Assembly: GCA_038380435.1 (NCBI GenBank)
Contig: JAWZYU010000659.1
Location: 26,001 to 90,000, forward strand
Length of the DNA: 64,000 nt
Direction: 5' to 3'
DNA from: Ryuthela nishihirai
Lineage: Eukaryota; Arthropoda; Arachnida; Araneae; Heptathelidae
This document shows, piece by piece, positions 30,298 to 42,500 of the stretch (its first letter is position 1; the number at the start of each line of letters is the position of its first letter). Position numbers and translations under genes: made by a program. The notes under the pieces are model-generated. The model was given only the letters and a program-made list of their open reading frames with translations, did no database searches and was not told the origin of the DNA.

Positions 30298-31668
30298 AAT
30301 CCTCATCATCCTCAATCAGCCATGGGGTACGAAGGTTCAACCAGAACGTGCAATTTAGTTCTCCAAGCATATCTGTCCTGAGCTACAGCTGTTGCATCTG
30401 GCCACAACACAACAATTCTAATAAGGTCCTGCTTGACATTGTCTGCCCACAGCATCCCAGCTCTCACCCTCTTTCTGAGGCCTTTAGTCACACTGTTCAT
30501 AACCTTATTCACCAATCTATAATTATTCATACGGGCAACATGGACAAACCAACGGAGTCTCTCGCTGCACAATACGCTGCTTAAAGGAGGTTGCAAACTC
30601 CTTTGCCTAACCTCATCATTAGTTACAAAGTTGAACCACCTAATGCCCAAAATACTGCGAAAGCATCTAGTTTCTTGTGATTTTGTTTACAAAGCGTCCA
30701 CGGTCACTACCATAATTAACCCTAGAAAGAACCAAACTATTATAGTCTAATTTTAGTCTTTAGATGTATACGCCTATTTCTCCACACTCTCCATAGATTC
30801 TTAAAAGTCGCGACAACATTCCCTATTCGTCTGTTTATCTCATGCCGCACATCACCAATATCTGTTACATAGCTCCCAAGATAATTAAACTGTGATACCT
30901 GCTCAAGACTGCAACCATTCAGAATAACTAAATCACAGCCTGCCTGACCAATTTTCATCACTTTAGTTTTCCCTCTGTTTATAACCAAACCTACTCTACT
31001 ACCAGTTTCATCAACAGCTCGAATGAAAGAGTTCATCTCATCAACATCATTTGTCAAAAGAGCTAAATCATCAGCATAATCTAAATCAGAAACGTTCGCA
31101 TCTCTAGACCATTTAAGACCAAAATCTTTTCCTTGCAGTGAATTTCACATAACATAATCAATAACCGAACTAAAGAGAAAAGGAGACAAAATTCACCCTT
31201 GTCGAACACCAGAAGTAATGCTAAACCAATTGCTGCAAGCCTTAATAACTCTCACACACGACTCAGTGTTATTATAGAGGGCTTTCATTATGTTAACTAA
31301 CTTACCATATGATCTCACAATCAACCACAAATTATGACGATCAACAGAGTCGAAAGCCTTTTTGAAGTCAACAAAGCTAGCAACCAAAGGTTTCTGAAAC
31401 TCTAAACATTTCTCAAGAATCTGCCTAAGTGAAAATATTTGACCTACACATCCCCTACCACTTCTGAATCCACATTGGTCTTTATGCAATTGCCTGTCAA
31501 CCAGATTCTTCGTTCTATTAAATAGAATCATGCAGAGAACTTTACCTGGAGCAGAGAGTAGGCTGATACCCCTATAGTTATCACAAGAACTACGATCACC
31601 TTTTTTGCAGATAGGGATAATGATAGCTCTGAAAAAATCCTAAGGAAACATGCCTTTATCATAAAAAA
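30298..31668 (-). mobile_element. RTE-like LINE, 5'-truncated copy 2
   Basis: Homologous to the 3' half of the copy at 54.8-58.45 kb, from about the 'NYRGISLLS' motif to the 3' end. The tail at 30298-30312 is only a remnant of the triplet run. The 5' side stops at about 31668, exactly where a SINE family B tail begins, so the SINE may mark or have caused the break. Confidence 0.88.
30312..31640 (-). pseudogene. reverse transcriptase of LINE copy 2, frameshifted
   Basis: This was the polymerase of the element. The first segment, 31193-31531, holds 'LHKDQCGFRSGRGCVGQIF', motif A 'FVDFKKAFDSVDRH' and 'SITSGVRQG' (motif B). The region holding motif C lies near 31065-31085 and still encodes a YADD-type stretch in another frame. 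The segment 30740-31057 holds 'VINRGKTKVMKIGQAG'. The segment 30312-30650 holds the C-terminal 'RAGMLWADNVKQDLIRI' block. Four or more interruptions and the lack of the endonuclease make it inactive. It is more diverged from the 54.8-kb copy than copy 1 is at several sites. Confidence 0.82.
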
Positions 31669-31872
31669 CAAATAAATAAATATATAAATACCCCCTCAAG
31701 CAGCTGCTTGCCACAGAGATCTGACAGAAGCTTGTCAGTTTATATTGCATAGTAGATGGTCTGAGAGGATGGCAGGACCTCAGCAGAAAAACAACACAAA
31801 CAGCCATGCCTTACCCGGGGCTCGAACCCAGGTCCCTTAGATCAGTAGCCAAGCACTGTTACCACTCGGCAG
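31669..31872 (-). mobile_element. SINE family B copy at a LINE break
   Basis: The AT-rich tail (31669-31705) is followed by 'ccccctcaagcagctgcttg' and a head at about 31815-31872 with the reverse complement of box B 'gggttcgagccccgg'. It lies at the 5' end of LINE copy 2. LINE homology does not resume on the other side. Confidence 0.88.
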
Positions 31873-31874
31873 AC

Positions 31875-32945
31875 TGTTATGGGTGCCTATTCGTGGGAGG
31901 GTGCTAAAGCATTTCCCCTAAAAAATCTTTGAAAGCTCAATTCATTTGAAAAGCTCAATTCATTGAAAGCTCAATTCATTGAAAAATGATAAAATTATTT
32001 ATAGGCACAGTTCATTGTTTTGGGAAAAACTCTATGTTATTTGAAAGTGCGTATGAAAGAAAACAAAGAAGTTGCAGCTTGTCAGCTGGGCAGGCGTTGT
32101 TCCACGGGTTACACTTTTTAGGGGCGGCAAATTTGCATGCAAATTAATGACCATAGCTGTAGTAAGATTAAACAGAATGAGTAAGACCTATTTTTTAGAG
32201 AAAATTTTCAGTCTGTTAAAAAATCACATTAAAATTAATTAAATTAAACTTTCATGTCTAAGATGAGATCTGGAGAAAGGGGCGGCAGAGTCCAAGCAAG
32301 ACAATTGATTTCCATTGCAATATAAAGTTTTCCCATCCCCATTTGATTAGAGGATTTGAAAAACTTTCTTGAAATACATGTGAAATATGCACGATTTTAA
32401 TAATATTTTGCTTCCATCAGACTTACTACATTTTAAAGGGGGAGGCATGCCCCCTACACTCGACCCTGATTGATCGCAATGTCAGTTGTTTTCCCCAAAC
32501 CCTTCAGTTCAATATTTTACTACCACAAGGCAGGACATAACTCGATTTGGAATATCAAACAGATAAGCATTATACATGGAACTGATATTCGTACGCAATG
32601 ACCGAAACTGCTTTTATATATAAGCAATCAAATTTCCATTTTAGTCATAATTTTTAATATCTTCAAGACGTTGCAATCCAAATTATGTGTAAAAACAAAT
32701 TGTTTGAGAAAGATGAACTTGAGTATTAAAAAGTTCAAAGTTTAAATACTGGAAATTCTACCTCAGTTGCATTTTAATTCGAAGTACCAAATTTATTACT
32801 TTTCCAGTAATCTTTGCTCCTTATTAGTTTTTGTGGAAGGCATGGGGATTAGCAAGGGAACTGTTTCATAATGCCATTCAAAGACGCAGGTCGCTTGTGT
32901 ATCAAAATTTATTATTTGAAGTTTTGCAATTATCAGTAAGTAATT
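31875..32945. other. AT-rich intergenic DNA
   Basis: A short local repeat 'aaagctcaattcatt' occurs three times near 31933-31985. Otherwise nothing is recognised. Confidence 0.4.
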
Positions 32946-32951
32946 ATCAGT

Positions 32952-33012
32952 ATTTAGGAGTGCAGTGGCTAAGAAAGTTTAATAAACTTTCTTAGCCACT
33001 GCACTCCTAAAT
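32952..33012. repeat. perfect 29-bp inverted repeat, 3-nt spacer
   Basis: The arm at 32952-32980 (beginning ATTTAGGAGTGCAG) is exactly reverse-complemented at 32984-33012, with only AAT between. A transcript would form a perfect 29-bp hairpin. The tiny loop and perfect pairing are not typical of a microRNA precursor, so a recent fold-back copying event is the better reading. Confidence 0.97.
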
Positions 33013-33014
33013 GC

Positions 33015-33908
33015 ATTATCTGAGCAATAACTAACATTTTACCATTTAGTCCTTTGTGCATTATGCTTCATTCGGATCTATAAAAACTAATAATTTCGGA
33101 AACTGGCTTTAATGCTGTTTTTCGTAGCAAGTGCAAATGTACATTAAAAAAATCACGATGTATTTAAATGTAAAAGTGCTACTTTTTAAAAAGTACACGA
33201 TTATTTACTTCTCATAAAGTTTAATTTAAACACTATTTTAGTTTAAAATATATTAAGGAGAAAGGTTAACCAAGCGAAGTACAAAGAAAGGAACGAAAGA
33301 ACAGACGATAATGTAAATCCTTTAGCTCAGCTGTCCCCCGCTGGCCATGGGTAGCTCCGGGTGACGTTAAGGTAATATTATTTCCTCGTTCATGGTTGGG
33401 CGCATGGGCAGCGGCCTGAAGTAGGTTGCCCAACAGTGCATGGTTTTCCCACATGGTGATGTAACTTTTTGAAGTTTTCCAACGTGCACTAGCTTCGAAT
33501 ATTATCAGTGAGAGGTCAATAACTATACAAACTGTCGAAATATATTTACCTTTTTTAAACAGAATTCGGCCCTTCCAATACCTAAAATATTTGATCTCTT
33601 GTCCGCAATTTTGCAATTTTTTTCCTTCTTCCACCCCGTGTTGAATTAATATTCTTTGTCTTTATCTGTAGAAGTATGCGATTTATATTCAATAATACTT
33701 TTTTTACCCCTTTTGTACATTTGTTTGATTAAACATTTTAATTCGCTCTTTTCCAAACCTTGTAGCTACACAGAGACTTGTCTGTGCCTCCCCCAAATTC
33801 CTTCTATGATATCCTCTCTGCCATCCCATATTGCATTATAACAATTGTGCTTCTATCATAAAACCCGAGTTCAAGACAGCTAATAGTTCTGCAATTCAAG
33901 AATGTGTT
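33015..33908. other. intergenic DNA, unassigned
   Basis: An open frame of 122 codons on the minus strand (33266-33634) has no recognisable domain. A GC-richer patch at about 33300-33450 is single-copy in the window. Confidence 0.35.
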
Positions 33909-33911
33909 GTA

Positions 33912-34158
33912 CAGTCGCTGAAAAAAATATCCGAACGCTATGGTTGATTACAGAATTCAGGAAAAATATGTAGCAACGATTTTTTTAGAAATTAGTTTAG
34001 AATTTAGTTTAATTAGTTTAGAAATTAGTGATCTGACAACCTTTGTGTATTGTACGCGAAGGTTACCAGATCACTAATTTCTAAATAAAATAGTTGCCAG
34101 ATACTTTTCCTGAATTCTGTAATCAACTATAGTGTTCGGATATTTTTTTGTGCAACTG
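33912..34158. mobile_element. palindromic MITE, copy 1, TA target duplication
   Basis: The ends CAGTCGCTGAAAAAAATATC and (reverse complement of the right end) CAGTTGCACAAAAAAATATC form long terminal inverted repeats that run almost to the centre ('gacaacctttgtgtat' against 'acgcgaaggttacc'). TA dinucleotides lie at 33910-33911 and 34159-34160. The element is non-coding. The ends and TA duplication fit a Tc1/mariner/pogo superfamily enzyme acting in trans. Confidence 0.92.
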
Positions 34159-34161
34159 TAC

Positions 34162-35160
34162 TTCAACGGAAGAGATCCTAGTATGTATCCAACCCTGAGA
34201 TACATTGAGGAAGTGAAAAGGCTACATTTTAATCAATGAAATATACATTTATTTCAAAATATCGTATTGTACAACACTATTACACTTAATAAGTTGTCGG
34301 TGTCGGTTCGTTGAGGTATCCGCTTGCTTCAAATGTGGAAAATAGAGAAGATTCACATGAAATTGAGTGTTGAAACAAATGTACGCAGGGTTAGGTCGAG
34401 AGATGGATTCAGAAATGTTGAATTATCTCTTTGGCATCAGGACACTAAAGGATCTCTTCAAAGATGTAGGAAAAGGCTTCCTCTGCTTTATTTTCTAGCT
34501 TCATTGCGAATTCATTGTTGCCGATGGAATAAAGGTCCAAGTCACAACACTCCAATGCTCAGAAAAGAATATGGAAATGGAAGAATTACATTGAAATTAA
34601 TTATATGCTTATAATTTACTAAACTATGTTAGTTATTATTATGGTTATGAAAACAAAGGCTATTGAAATACTTTGTTTATTACAGTTTAAGCGTAAATCC
34701 CTGGATAGAAAAAATGAGAAAAGTTTTATGATAACAGTGGGAACGAAGAAAAGTCTATTATGTCGCGTATGCCTCAGCTTTGGAGTATGTTGAAGCACGT
34801 TAAGTGATTTGATGTGGAAGCGTAATAGACGTTATCAATAAAATTGAAAGCGAGGTTTATAGTTATAGAGAAAACTACAAACAAGGAAATTACCATTAAA
34901 AAACTTGCATAAAAGAATGAAAAGCGACAATGCATAGCTGTTATAGTACTTTTAGTGTAAAAAGAATATTTACTCTACGATAAACGACTTTTCATCGTGA
35001 TATTGCTTTGTAACGGGTGGTGTCTTCAAAGACGTAAAGAGAATCCATTGCATATGGGTTTTGTTTTTGAAATATATTATTTTCGTGTTTACACATCAAT
35101 AATTTGATGTTTAAATCGGAGATAACCTTTATATTCATTGCAAACACATATTATATATAA
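34162..35160. other. AT-rich intergenic DNA before the satellite block
   Basis: A 96-codon open frame (34324-34614) has no recognisable domain. No repeat shared with the satellites is seen until 35165. Confidence 0.4.
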
Positions 35161-35164
35161 TATT

Positions 35165-38100
35165 CTCCGAATCAAATATTTTGTTATCTCAAACAGCTGA
35201 ATATATATTTTTATCACCTTCACCTAAAACGTATATAGACATTAAGAGTGGTAGTTCGAATTAACCTACCTACAGACACATCATAGGAAAAAGGAAACGG
35301 TGCTCACGGCATCTGATTTTGGCCATCATTTGACTACACTAACCTACTTAAACCCTACACTCATTTATTTTAGACAATGAGTGCCTTATCTATATCTAGG
35401 CAATGTTAATTGCAATAGCAGTTACCCATAGACCCTCGCTAATACAGGTCCGAAACGAAACTTGTTAAACCAGATGCTGTGCTACCTGACGATTCATTAC
35501 TTTATATTTCTAAAGTGACATACACGGAGAACGACTCCGAATCAATTATTTTGTTATCGCAAACAGCTGAATATATATTTTAATCACCTTCACCAAAAAC
35601 GTATATAGACATTAAGAGTGTTAGTTCGAATTAACCTACCTATAGTCACATCATAGGGAAAAAGAAAAGGTCATCACGGCATCTGATTTTGGCCATCATT
35701 TGACTACACTAACCTACTTAAACCCTACACTCATTTATTTTAGACAATGAGTGCCTTATCCTATCTAAACAATGTTAATTGCAATAACAGTTATACATGG
35801 ACCCTCCCTAATACAGGTCCGAAACGAAACTTGTTAAACCAGATGCTGTGCTACCTAACGATTCATTATTTTTTATTTCTAAAGTGACATACACGGAGAA
35901 CGACTCCGAATCAATTATTTTGTTATCGCAAACAGCTGAATATATATTTTAATCACCTTCACCTAAAACGTATATAGACATTAAGAGTGTTAGTTCGAAT
36001 TAACCTACCTATTGTCACATCATAGGGAAAAGGACGTCACGGCATCTGATTTTGGCCATCATTTGACTACACTAACCTACTTAAACCCTACACTCATTTA
36101 TTTTAGACAATGAGTGCCTTATCCTATCTAAACAATGTTAATTGCAATAGCAGTTACCCATAGACCCTCGCTAATACAGGTCCGAAACGAAACTTGTTAA
36201 ACCAGATGCTGTGCTACCCAACGATTCATTATCTTTTATTTCTAAAGTAAGAAGAATGACTCCGAATCAATTATTTTGTTATCGCAAACAGCTGAATATA
36301 TATTTTTATCACCTTCACCTAAAAGGTATATAGACATTAAGAGTGTTAGTTCGAATTAACTTACCTATAGTCACATCATAGGGAAAAAGAAAACGTCGTC
36401 ACGGCATCTGATTTTGGCCATCATTTGACTACACTAACCTACCTAAACCCTCCACTCATTTATTTTAGAAAATGAGTGCCTTATCTATATCTAAGCAATG
36501 TTAATTGCAATAGCAGTTACCCATAGACCCTCGCTAATACAGGTCCGAAACGAAACTTGTTAAACCAGATGCTGTGCTACCTAACGATTCATTACCTTTT
36601 ATTTCTAAAGTGACATACAGGGAGAACGACTCTCAATCAATTATTTTGTTATCGTAACAGCTGAATATATATTTTTATCACCTTCACCTAAAAGGTATAT
36701 AGACATTAAGAGTGTAAGTTCGAATTAACCTACCTATAGTCACATCATAGGGAAAAGGTCGTCACGGCATCTGATTTTGGCCATCATTTGACTACACTAA
36801 CCTACTTAAACCCTACACTCATTTATTTTAGACAATGAGTGCCTTATCCTATCTAAACAATGTTAATTGCAATAGCAGTTACCCATAGACCCTCGCTAAT
36901 ACAGGTCCGAAGCGAAACTTGTTAAACCAGATGCTGTGCTACCCAACGATTCATTATCTTTTATTTCTAAAGTGACAGAATGACTCCGAATCAATTATTT
37001 TGTTATCGCAAACAGCTGAATATATATTTTTATCACCTTCATCTAAAAGGTATATAGACATTAAGAGTGTTAGTTCGAATTAACCTACCTATAGTGACAT
37101 CATAGGGAAAAGGTCGTCACGGCATCTGATTTTGGCCATCATTTGGTTACACTAACCTACCTAAACCCTCCACTCATTTATTTTAGACAATGATTGCCTT
37201 ATCTATATCTAAGCAGTGTTAATTGAAATAGCAGTTACCCATAGACCCTCGCTAATACATGTCCGAAACGAAACTTGTTAAACCAGATGCTGTGCTACCT
37301 AACGATTCATCACCTTTTATTTCTAAAGTGACATACACGGAGAACGACTCCGAATCAATTATTTTGTTATCGCAAACAGCTGAATATATATTTTTATCAC
37401 CTTCACCTAAAAAGTATATAGACATTAAGAGTGTTAGTTCGAATTAACCTACCTATAGTCACATCATAGGGAAAAAGAAAACGTCATCACGGCATCTGAT
37501 TTTGGCCATCATTTGACTACACTAACCTAGTGAAACCCAACACTCATTTATTTTAGACAATGAGTGCCTTGTCCTATCTAAACAATGTTAATTGCAATAG
37601 CAGTTACCCATAGACCCTCGCTAATACAGGTCCGAAACGAAACTTGTTAAACCAGATGCTGTGCTACCTAACGATTCATTACCTTTTATTTCTAAAGTGA
37701 CATACAGGGAGAACAACTCTCAATCAATTATTTTGTTATCGTAACAGCTGAATATATATTTTTATCACCTTCACCTAAAAGGTATATAGACATTAAGAGT
37801 GTTAGTTCGAATTAACCTACCTATAGTCACATCATAGGGAAAAGGTCGTCACGGCATCTGATTTTGGCCATCATTTGACTACACTAACCTACTTAAACCC
37901 TACACTCATTTATTTTAGACAATGAGTGCCTTATCCTATCTAAACAATGTTAATTCCAATAGCAGTTACCCATAGACCCTCGCTAATACATGTCCGAAAC
38001 GAAACTTGTTAAACCAGATGCTGTGCTACCTAACGATTCATCACCTTTTATTTCTAAAGTGACATACACGGAGAACGACTCCGAATTAATTATTTTGTTA

Positions 38101-39543
38101 TCGCAAACAGCTGAATATATATTTTTATCACCTTCACCTAAAAAGTATATAGACATTAAGAGTGTTAGTTCGAATTAACCTACCTATAGTCACATCATAG
38201 GGAAAAAGAAAAGGTTGTCACGGCATCTGATTTTGGCCATCATTTGACTACACTAACCTACTTAAACCCTACACTCATTTATTTTAGACAATGAGTGCCT
38301 TATCCTATCTAAACAATGTTAATTGAAATAGCAGTTACCCATAGACCCTCGCTAATACAGGTCCGAAACGAAACTTGTTAAACCAGATGCTGTACTACCT
38401 AACGATTCATTATCTTTTATTTCTAAAGTGACAGAACGTCTCCGAATCAATTATTTTGTTATCGCAAACAGCTGAATATATGTTTTTATCACCTTCACCT
38501 AAAACGTATATAGACATTAAGAGTGTTAGTTCGAATTAACCTACCTATAGTCACATCATAGGGAAAAGGAAACGGTCGTCACGGCATCTGATTTTGGCCA
38601 TCATTTGACTACACTAACCTACCTAAACCCTCCACTCATTTATTTTAGACAATGAGTGCTTTATCTATATCTAAGCAATGTTAATTGCAATAGCAGTTAC
38701 CCATAGACCCTCGCTAATACATGTCCGAAACGAAACTTGTTAAACCAGATGCTGTGCTACCTAACGATTCATTATCTTTTATTTCTAAAGTGACAGAATG
38801 ACTCCGAATCAATTATTTTGTTATCGCAAACAGCTGAATATATATTTTTATCACCTTCATCTAAAAGGTATATAGACATTAAGAGTGTTAGTTCGAATTA
38901 ACTTACCTATAGTCACATCATAGGGAAAAAGAAAACGTCGTCACGGCATCTGATTTTGGCCATCATTTGACTACACTAACCTATTTAAACCCTCCACTCA
39001 TTTATTTTAGACAATGAGTGCCTTATCCTATCTAAACAATGTTAATTGCAATAGCAGTTACCCATAGACCCTCGCTAATACAGGTCCGAAACGAAACTTG
39101 TTAAACCAGATGCTGTGCTACCCAACGATTCATTATCTTTTATTTCTAAAGTGACAGAATGACTCCGAATCAATTATTTTGTTATCGCAAACAGCTGAAT
39201 ATATATTTTTATCACCTTCATCTAAAAGGTATATAGACATTAAGAGTAGTAGTTCGAATCAACCTACCTATAGTCACAACATAGGAAAGAGGAAACGGTG
39301 GTCACGGCATCTGATTTTGGCCATCATTTGACTACACTAACCTACCTAAACCCTCCACTCATTTATTTTAGAAAATGAGTGCCTTATCTATATCTAAGCA
39401 ATTTTAATTGCAATAGCAGTTACCCATAGACCCTCGCTAATACAGGTCCGAAAAGAAAGTTGTTAAACCAGATGCTGTGCTACCCAACGATTCATTATCT
39501 TTTATTTCTAAAGTGATATACACGGAGAACGACTCCGAATCAA
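35165..39543 (+). repeat. satellite 1: twelve monomers of ~364 bp
   Basis: The marker 'ctccgaatcaa' (or a variant) occurs at the left edge (35165), at each of eleven internal positions, and at the right edge (39533). The edges are 4368 bp apart, twelve times 364. Monomers share 'gaaacttgttaaaccagatg', 'aacagctgaatatatat', 'catctgattttggccatcat' and 'ttattttagacaatgagtgc'. Monomers come in types: some carry 'catacacggagaacgac', others the shorter 'cagaatgac', and two carry 'cagggagaac' with 'tcgtaacag'. Nothing monomer-like precedes 35165. Function unknown; tandem arrays of this kind are typical of heterochromatin. Confidence 0.97.
37259..37447 (+). other. 62-codon open frame inside a satellite 1 monomer
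   Basis: The frame starts MSETKLVKPDAVLPNDSS and ends at a TAA after 'IDIKSVSSN'. It is open because this monomer reads 'acatgtccg' where most read 'acaggtccg', giving an ATG. A second monomer, 37990-38178, has the same frame with one residue changed. It has no known domain. Other monomers have stops or frame-changing indels in the same stretch, so I do not regard it as a gene. Confidence 0.3.
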
Positions 39544-42500
39544 AGTGGGAAATCAGATTAATACGTATTTTAATCTGTTAACATATATCTGGGGAGTCAC
39601 TGGTTGAATAAATGACTGCGTTCAGCCCTTTCAACGAACCCCAATCACCCTCAACAGAAGATATAGAACGCGTGCAGCCATTATAGTGCACAACGTAATA
39701 ATTAATTTACTCTATTAATTGGCGATTTATTGTCTTGTTTTGTACGTAGTGGAGAAGGTTAAAACTGTTAATCAAAGTGTGAAATCAGACAAATACGTAT
39801 TTTATTCTGTTAATATGTACCTGGGGTTCACTGGTGGAATAAGTGACTGCGTTCAACCCTTTGGATGAACAGCAATCACCCTCAACAGAAAATATAGAAC
39901 GCGTGCAGCCATTACAGCGCACAGCGGAATAATTAATTTTTCCCTATTGATTGGCCTTTAAGTGTGTTGATGTGTACCTAATGGAAAAAGTTAAAGCTGA
40001 TAATCATAGTGTGAAATCAGACAAATGCGTATTTTAATCTGTTAAAATGTACCTGGGGATCACTGGTTGAATAAGTGACTGCGTTCAGCCTTTTGGAAGA
40101 CCAGCAATCACCCTCAGCAGAAGATATAGAACGCGTGCAGCCATTATAACGCACAGCGGAGTAATTAAATTATCCCAATTAATTGGCGTTTTAGTGTGTT
40201 GTTATGTACCTAGTGGAGAAAGTTAAAGCTCTTAATCAAAGTGTGAAATCAGACAAATACCTATTTTAATCTTTTAATATGTACCTGGGGGTCACTGGTT
40301 GAATAAGTGACTACGTTCAGCCCTTTGGACGAACAGCAATCACCCTCAACAGAATATACAGAACGCGTGCAGCCATTATAGCGCACAGCGGAATAATTAA
40401 GTTACTCTATTAATTGGCGTTTTAGTGTGATGTTAGGTACCTTTTGGAGAAGGTTAAAGCTGTTAATCAAAGTGTGAAATCAGACAAATACCTATTTTAT
40501 TCTGTTAATGTGTTCCTGGGTTATTGGTTGAATAAGTGACTGCGTTCAGCCTTTTGGACACATAGCAATCACCCTCAGCAGAAGATATAGAACGCGTGCA
40601 GCCATTATATCGCACAGCACAATAATTAATTTACTCTATTAATTGGCGTTTTAGTGTGTTGTTATGTACCTAGGGGACAAGGTTAAAGCTGTTAATCAAA
40701 ATGAAATCAGACAAATACGTATTCTAATCTGTTAATATGTACCTGGGGGTCACTGGCTGAAAAGGTGACTGCGTTCAGCGCTTTGGACGAACAGCAATCA
40801 CCCACAACAGAAGATATAGAAAGCGTGCAGCCATTAGAGCGCACAGCGGAATAATTAAGTTATCCCTATTAATTGGCGTTTTAGTGTGATGTTATGTACC
40901 TAGTGGAGAAGGTTAAAGCTGTTAATCAAAGTGTGAAATCAGACAAATACGTATTTTATTCTGTTAATATGTACCTGGGGTTACTGGTTGAATAAGTGAC
41001 TGCGTTCAGCCTTTTGGACGAACAGCAACCACCCTCAACAGAAAATATAGAACGCGTGCAGCCATTATATCGCACAGCGGAATAATTAAATTACTCTATT
41101 AATTGGCGTTTTAGTATGTTGTATGTACCTAGTGGACAAGTTTAAAGCTGTTAATCAAAGTGCGAAATCCGACAAATAGTTATTTTAATCTTTAAATATG
41201 TACCTAGGGGTCACTGGTTGAATAAGTGACTGCATTCAGCCCTTTAGACAAAGAGCAATCACGCTCAACAGAAGATATAGAACGCGTGCAGCAATTATAA
41301 AGCACAGGGGAATAATTAAGTTATCCCTATTAATTGGTGGTTTAGTGTATTGATATGTACCTACTGGAAAAGTTTAAAGCTGTTAATGAAAGTGTGAAAT
41401 CAGACAAATATATATTTTAATCTGTTAACACATATCTGGGGGTCACTGGTTGAATAAGTGACTGCGTTCAGACCTTCGGACGAACAGCAATCACCATCAA
41501 CAGAAGATATAGAACGCGTGTAGCCATTATAACGCACAACGGAATGATTAAGTTATCCCTATTAATTTGCGGTTTAGTGTATTGTTGTGTAACTAATAGA
41601 AAAAGTTAAAGCTGTTAATCAAAATTTTAAATCAGACAAATACGTATTTTGTTCTGTTAATGTATATCTGGGGTCACTGGTTGAATAAGTGACTACGTTC
41701 AGCCTTTTGGACGAACAGCACTAACCTTCAAAAGAATATATAGAACGCGTGGAGCCATTATAGCGCACAGCGGAATAATTAAGTTATCCCTATTAATTTG
41801 CGGTTTAGTGTATTGTTGTGTCCCTAGTGGAAAAGGTTAAAGCTTTTAATCAAAGTGTGAAATCAGACAAATACGTATTTTATTCTGTTAACGTATATCT
41901 GGTGGTCACTGCTTGAATAAATGACTGAGTTCAGCTCTTTTGGACGAACAGCAATCACCCTCAACAGAAGATATAGAACGCGTACAGCCATTATAACGCA
42001 CAGCAGAATAATTAAGTTATCCCTATTAATTGGCGTTTAAGTGTGTTGTTGTGTACCTAATCAAAAGGTTAAAGCTGATAATCAAAGTGTGAAATCAGAC
42101 AAATACGTATTTTATTCTGTTAATATGTACCTGGGGGTCACTGGTTGAAAAGTGACTGCGTTCAGCCCTTTGGACGAACAGTAATCACCTTCAAGTGAAT
42201 ATATAGAACGCGTGCAGCCTTTACAGCGCACAGCGGAATAATTAAGTTATCCCTATTAATTGGCGTTTTAGTGTGTTGTTACGTATGTAGTGGAAAAGGT
42301 TAAAGCTGATAATCAAAGTGTGAAATCAGACAAATACGTATTTAATCTGTTAATATGTACCTGGGGGTCACTGGTTCAATAAGTGACTGCGTTCAGCCCT
42401 TTAGACGAAGAGCAATCACGCTCAACAGAAGATATAGAACGCGTGCAGCAATTATAAAGCACAGGGGAATAATTAAGTTATCCCTATTAATTGGTGGTTT

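Noticed and set aside
32952..33012. microRNA precursor
   Set aside because: A perfect 29-bp stem with a 3-nt loop is unlike animal pre-miRNAs, which have larger loops and bulges.
33266..33634. 122-codon minus-strand frame
   Set aside because: No recognisable domain and no supporting context.
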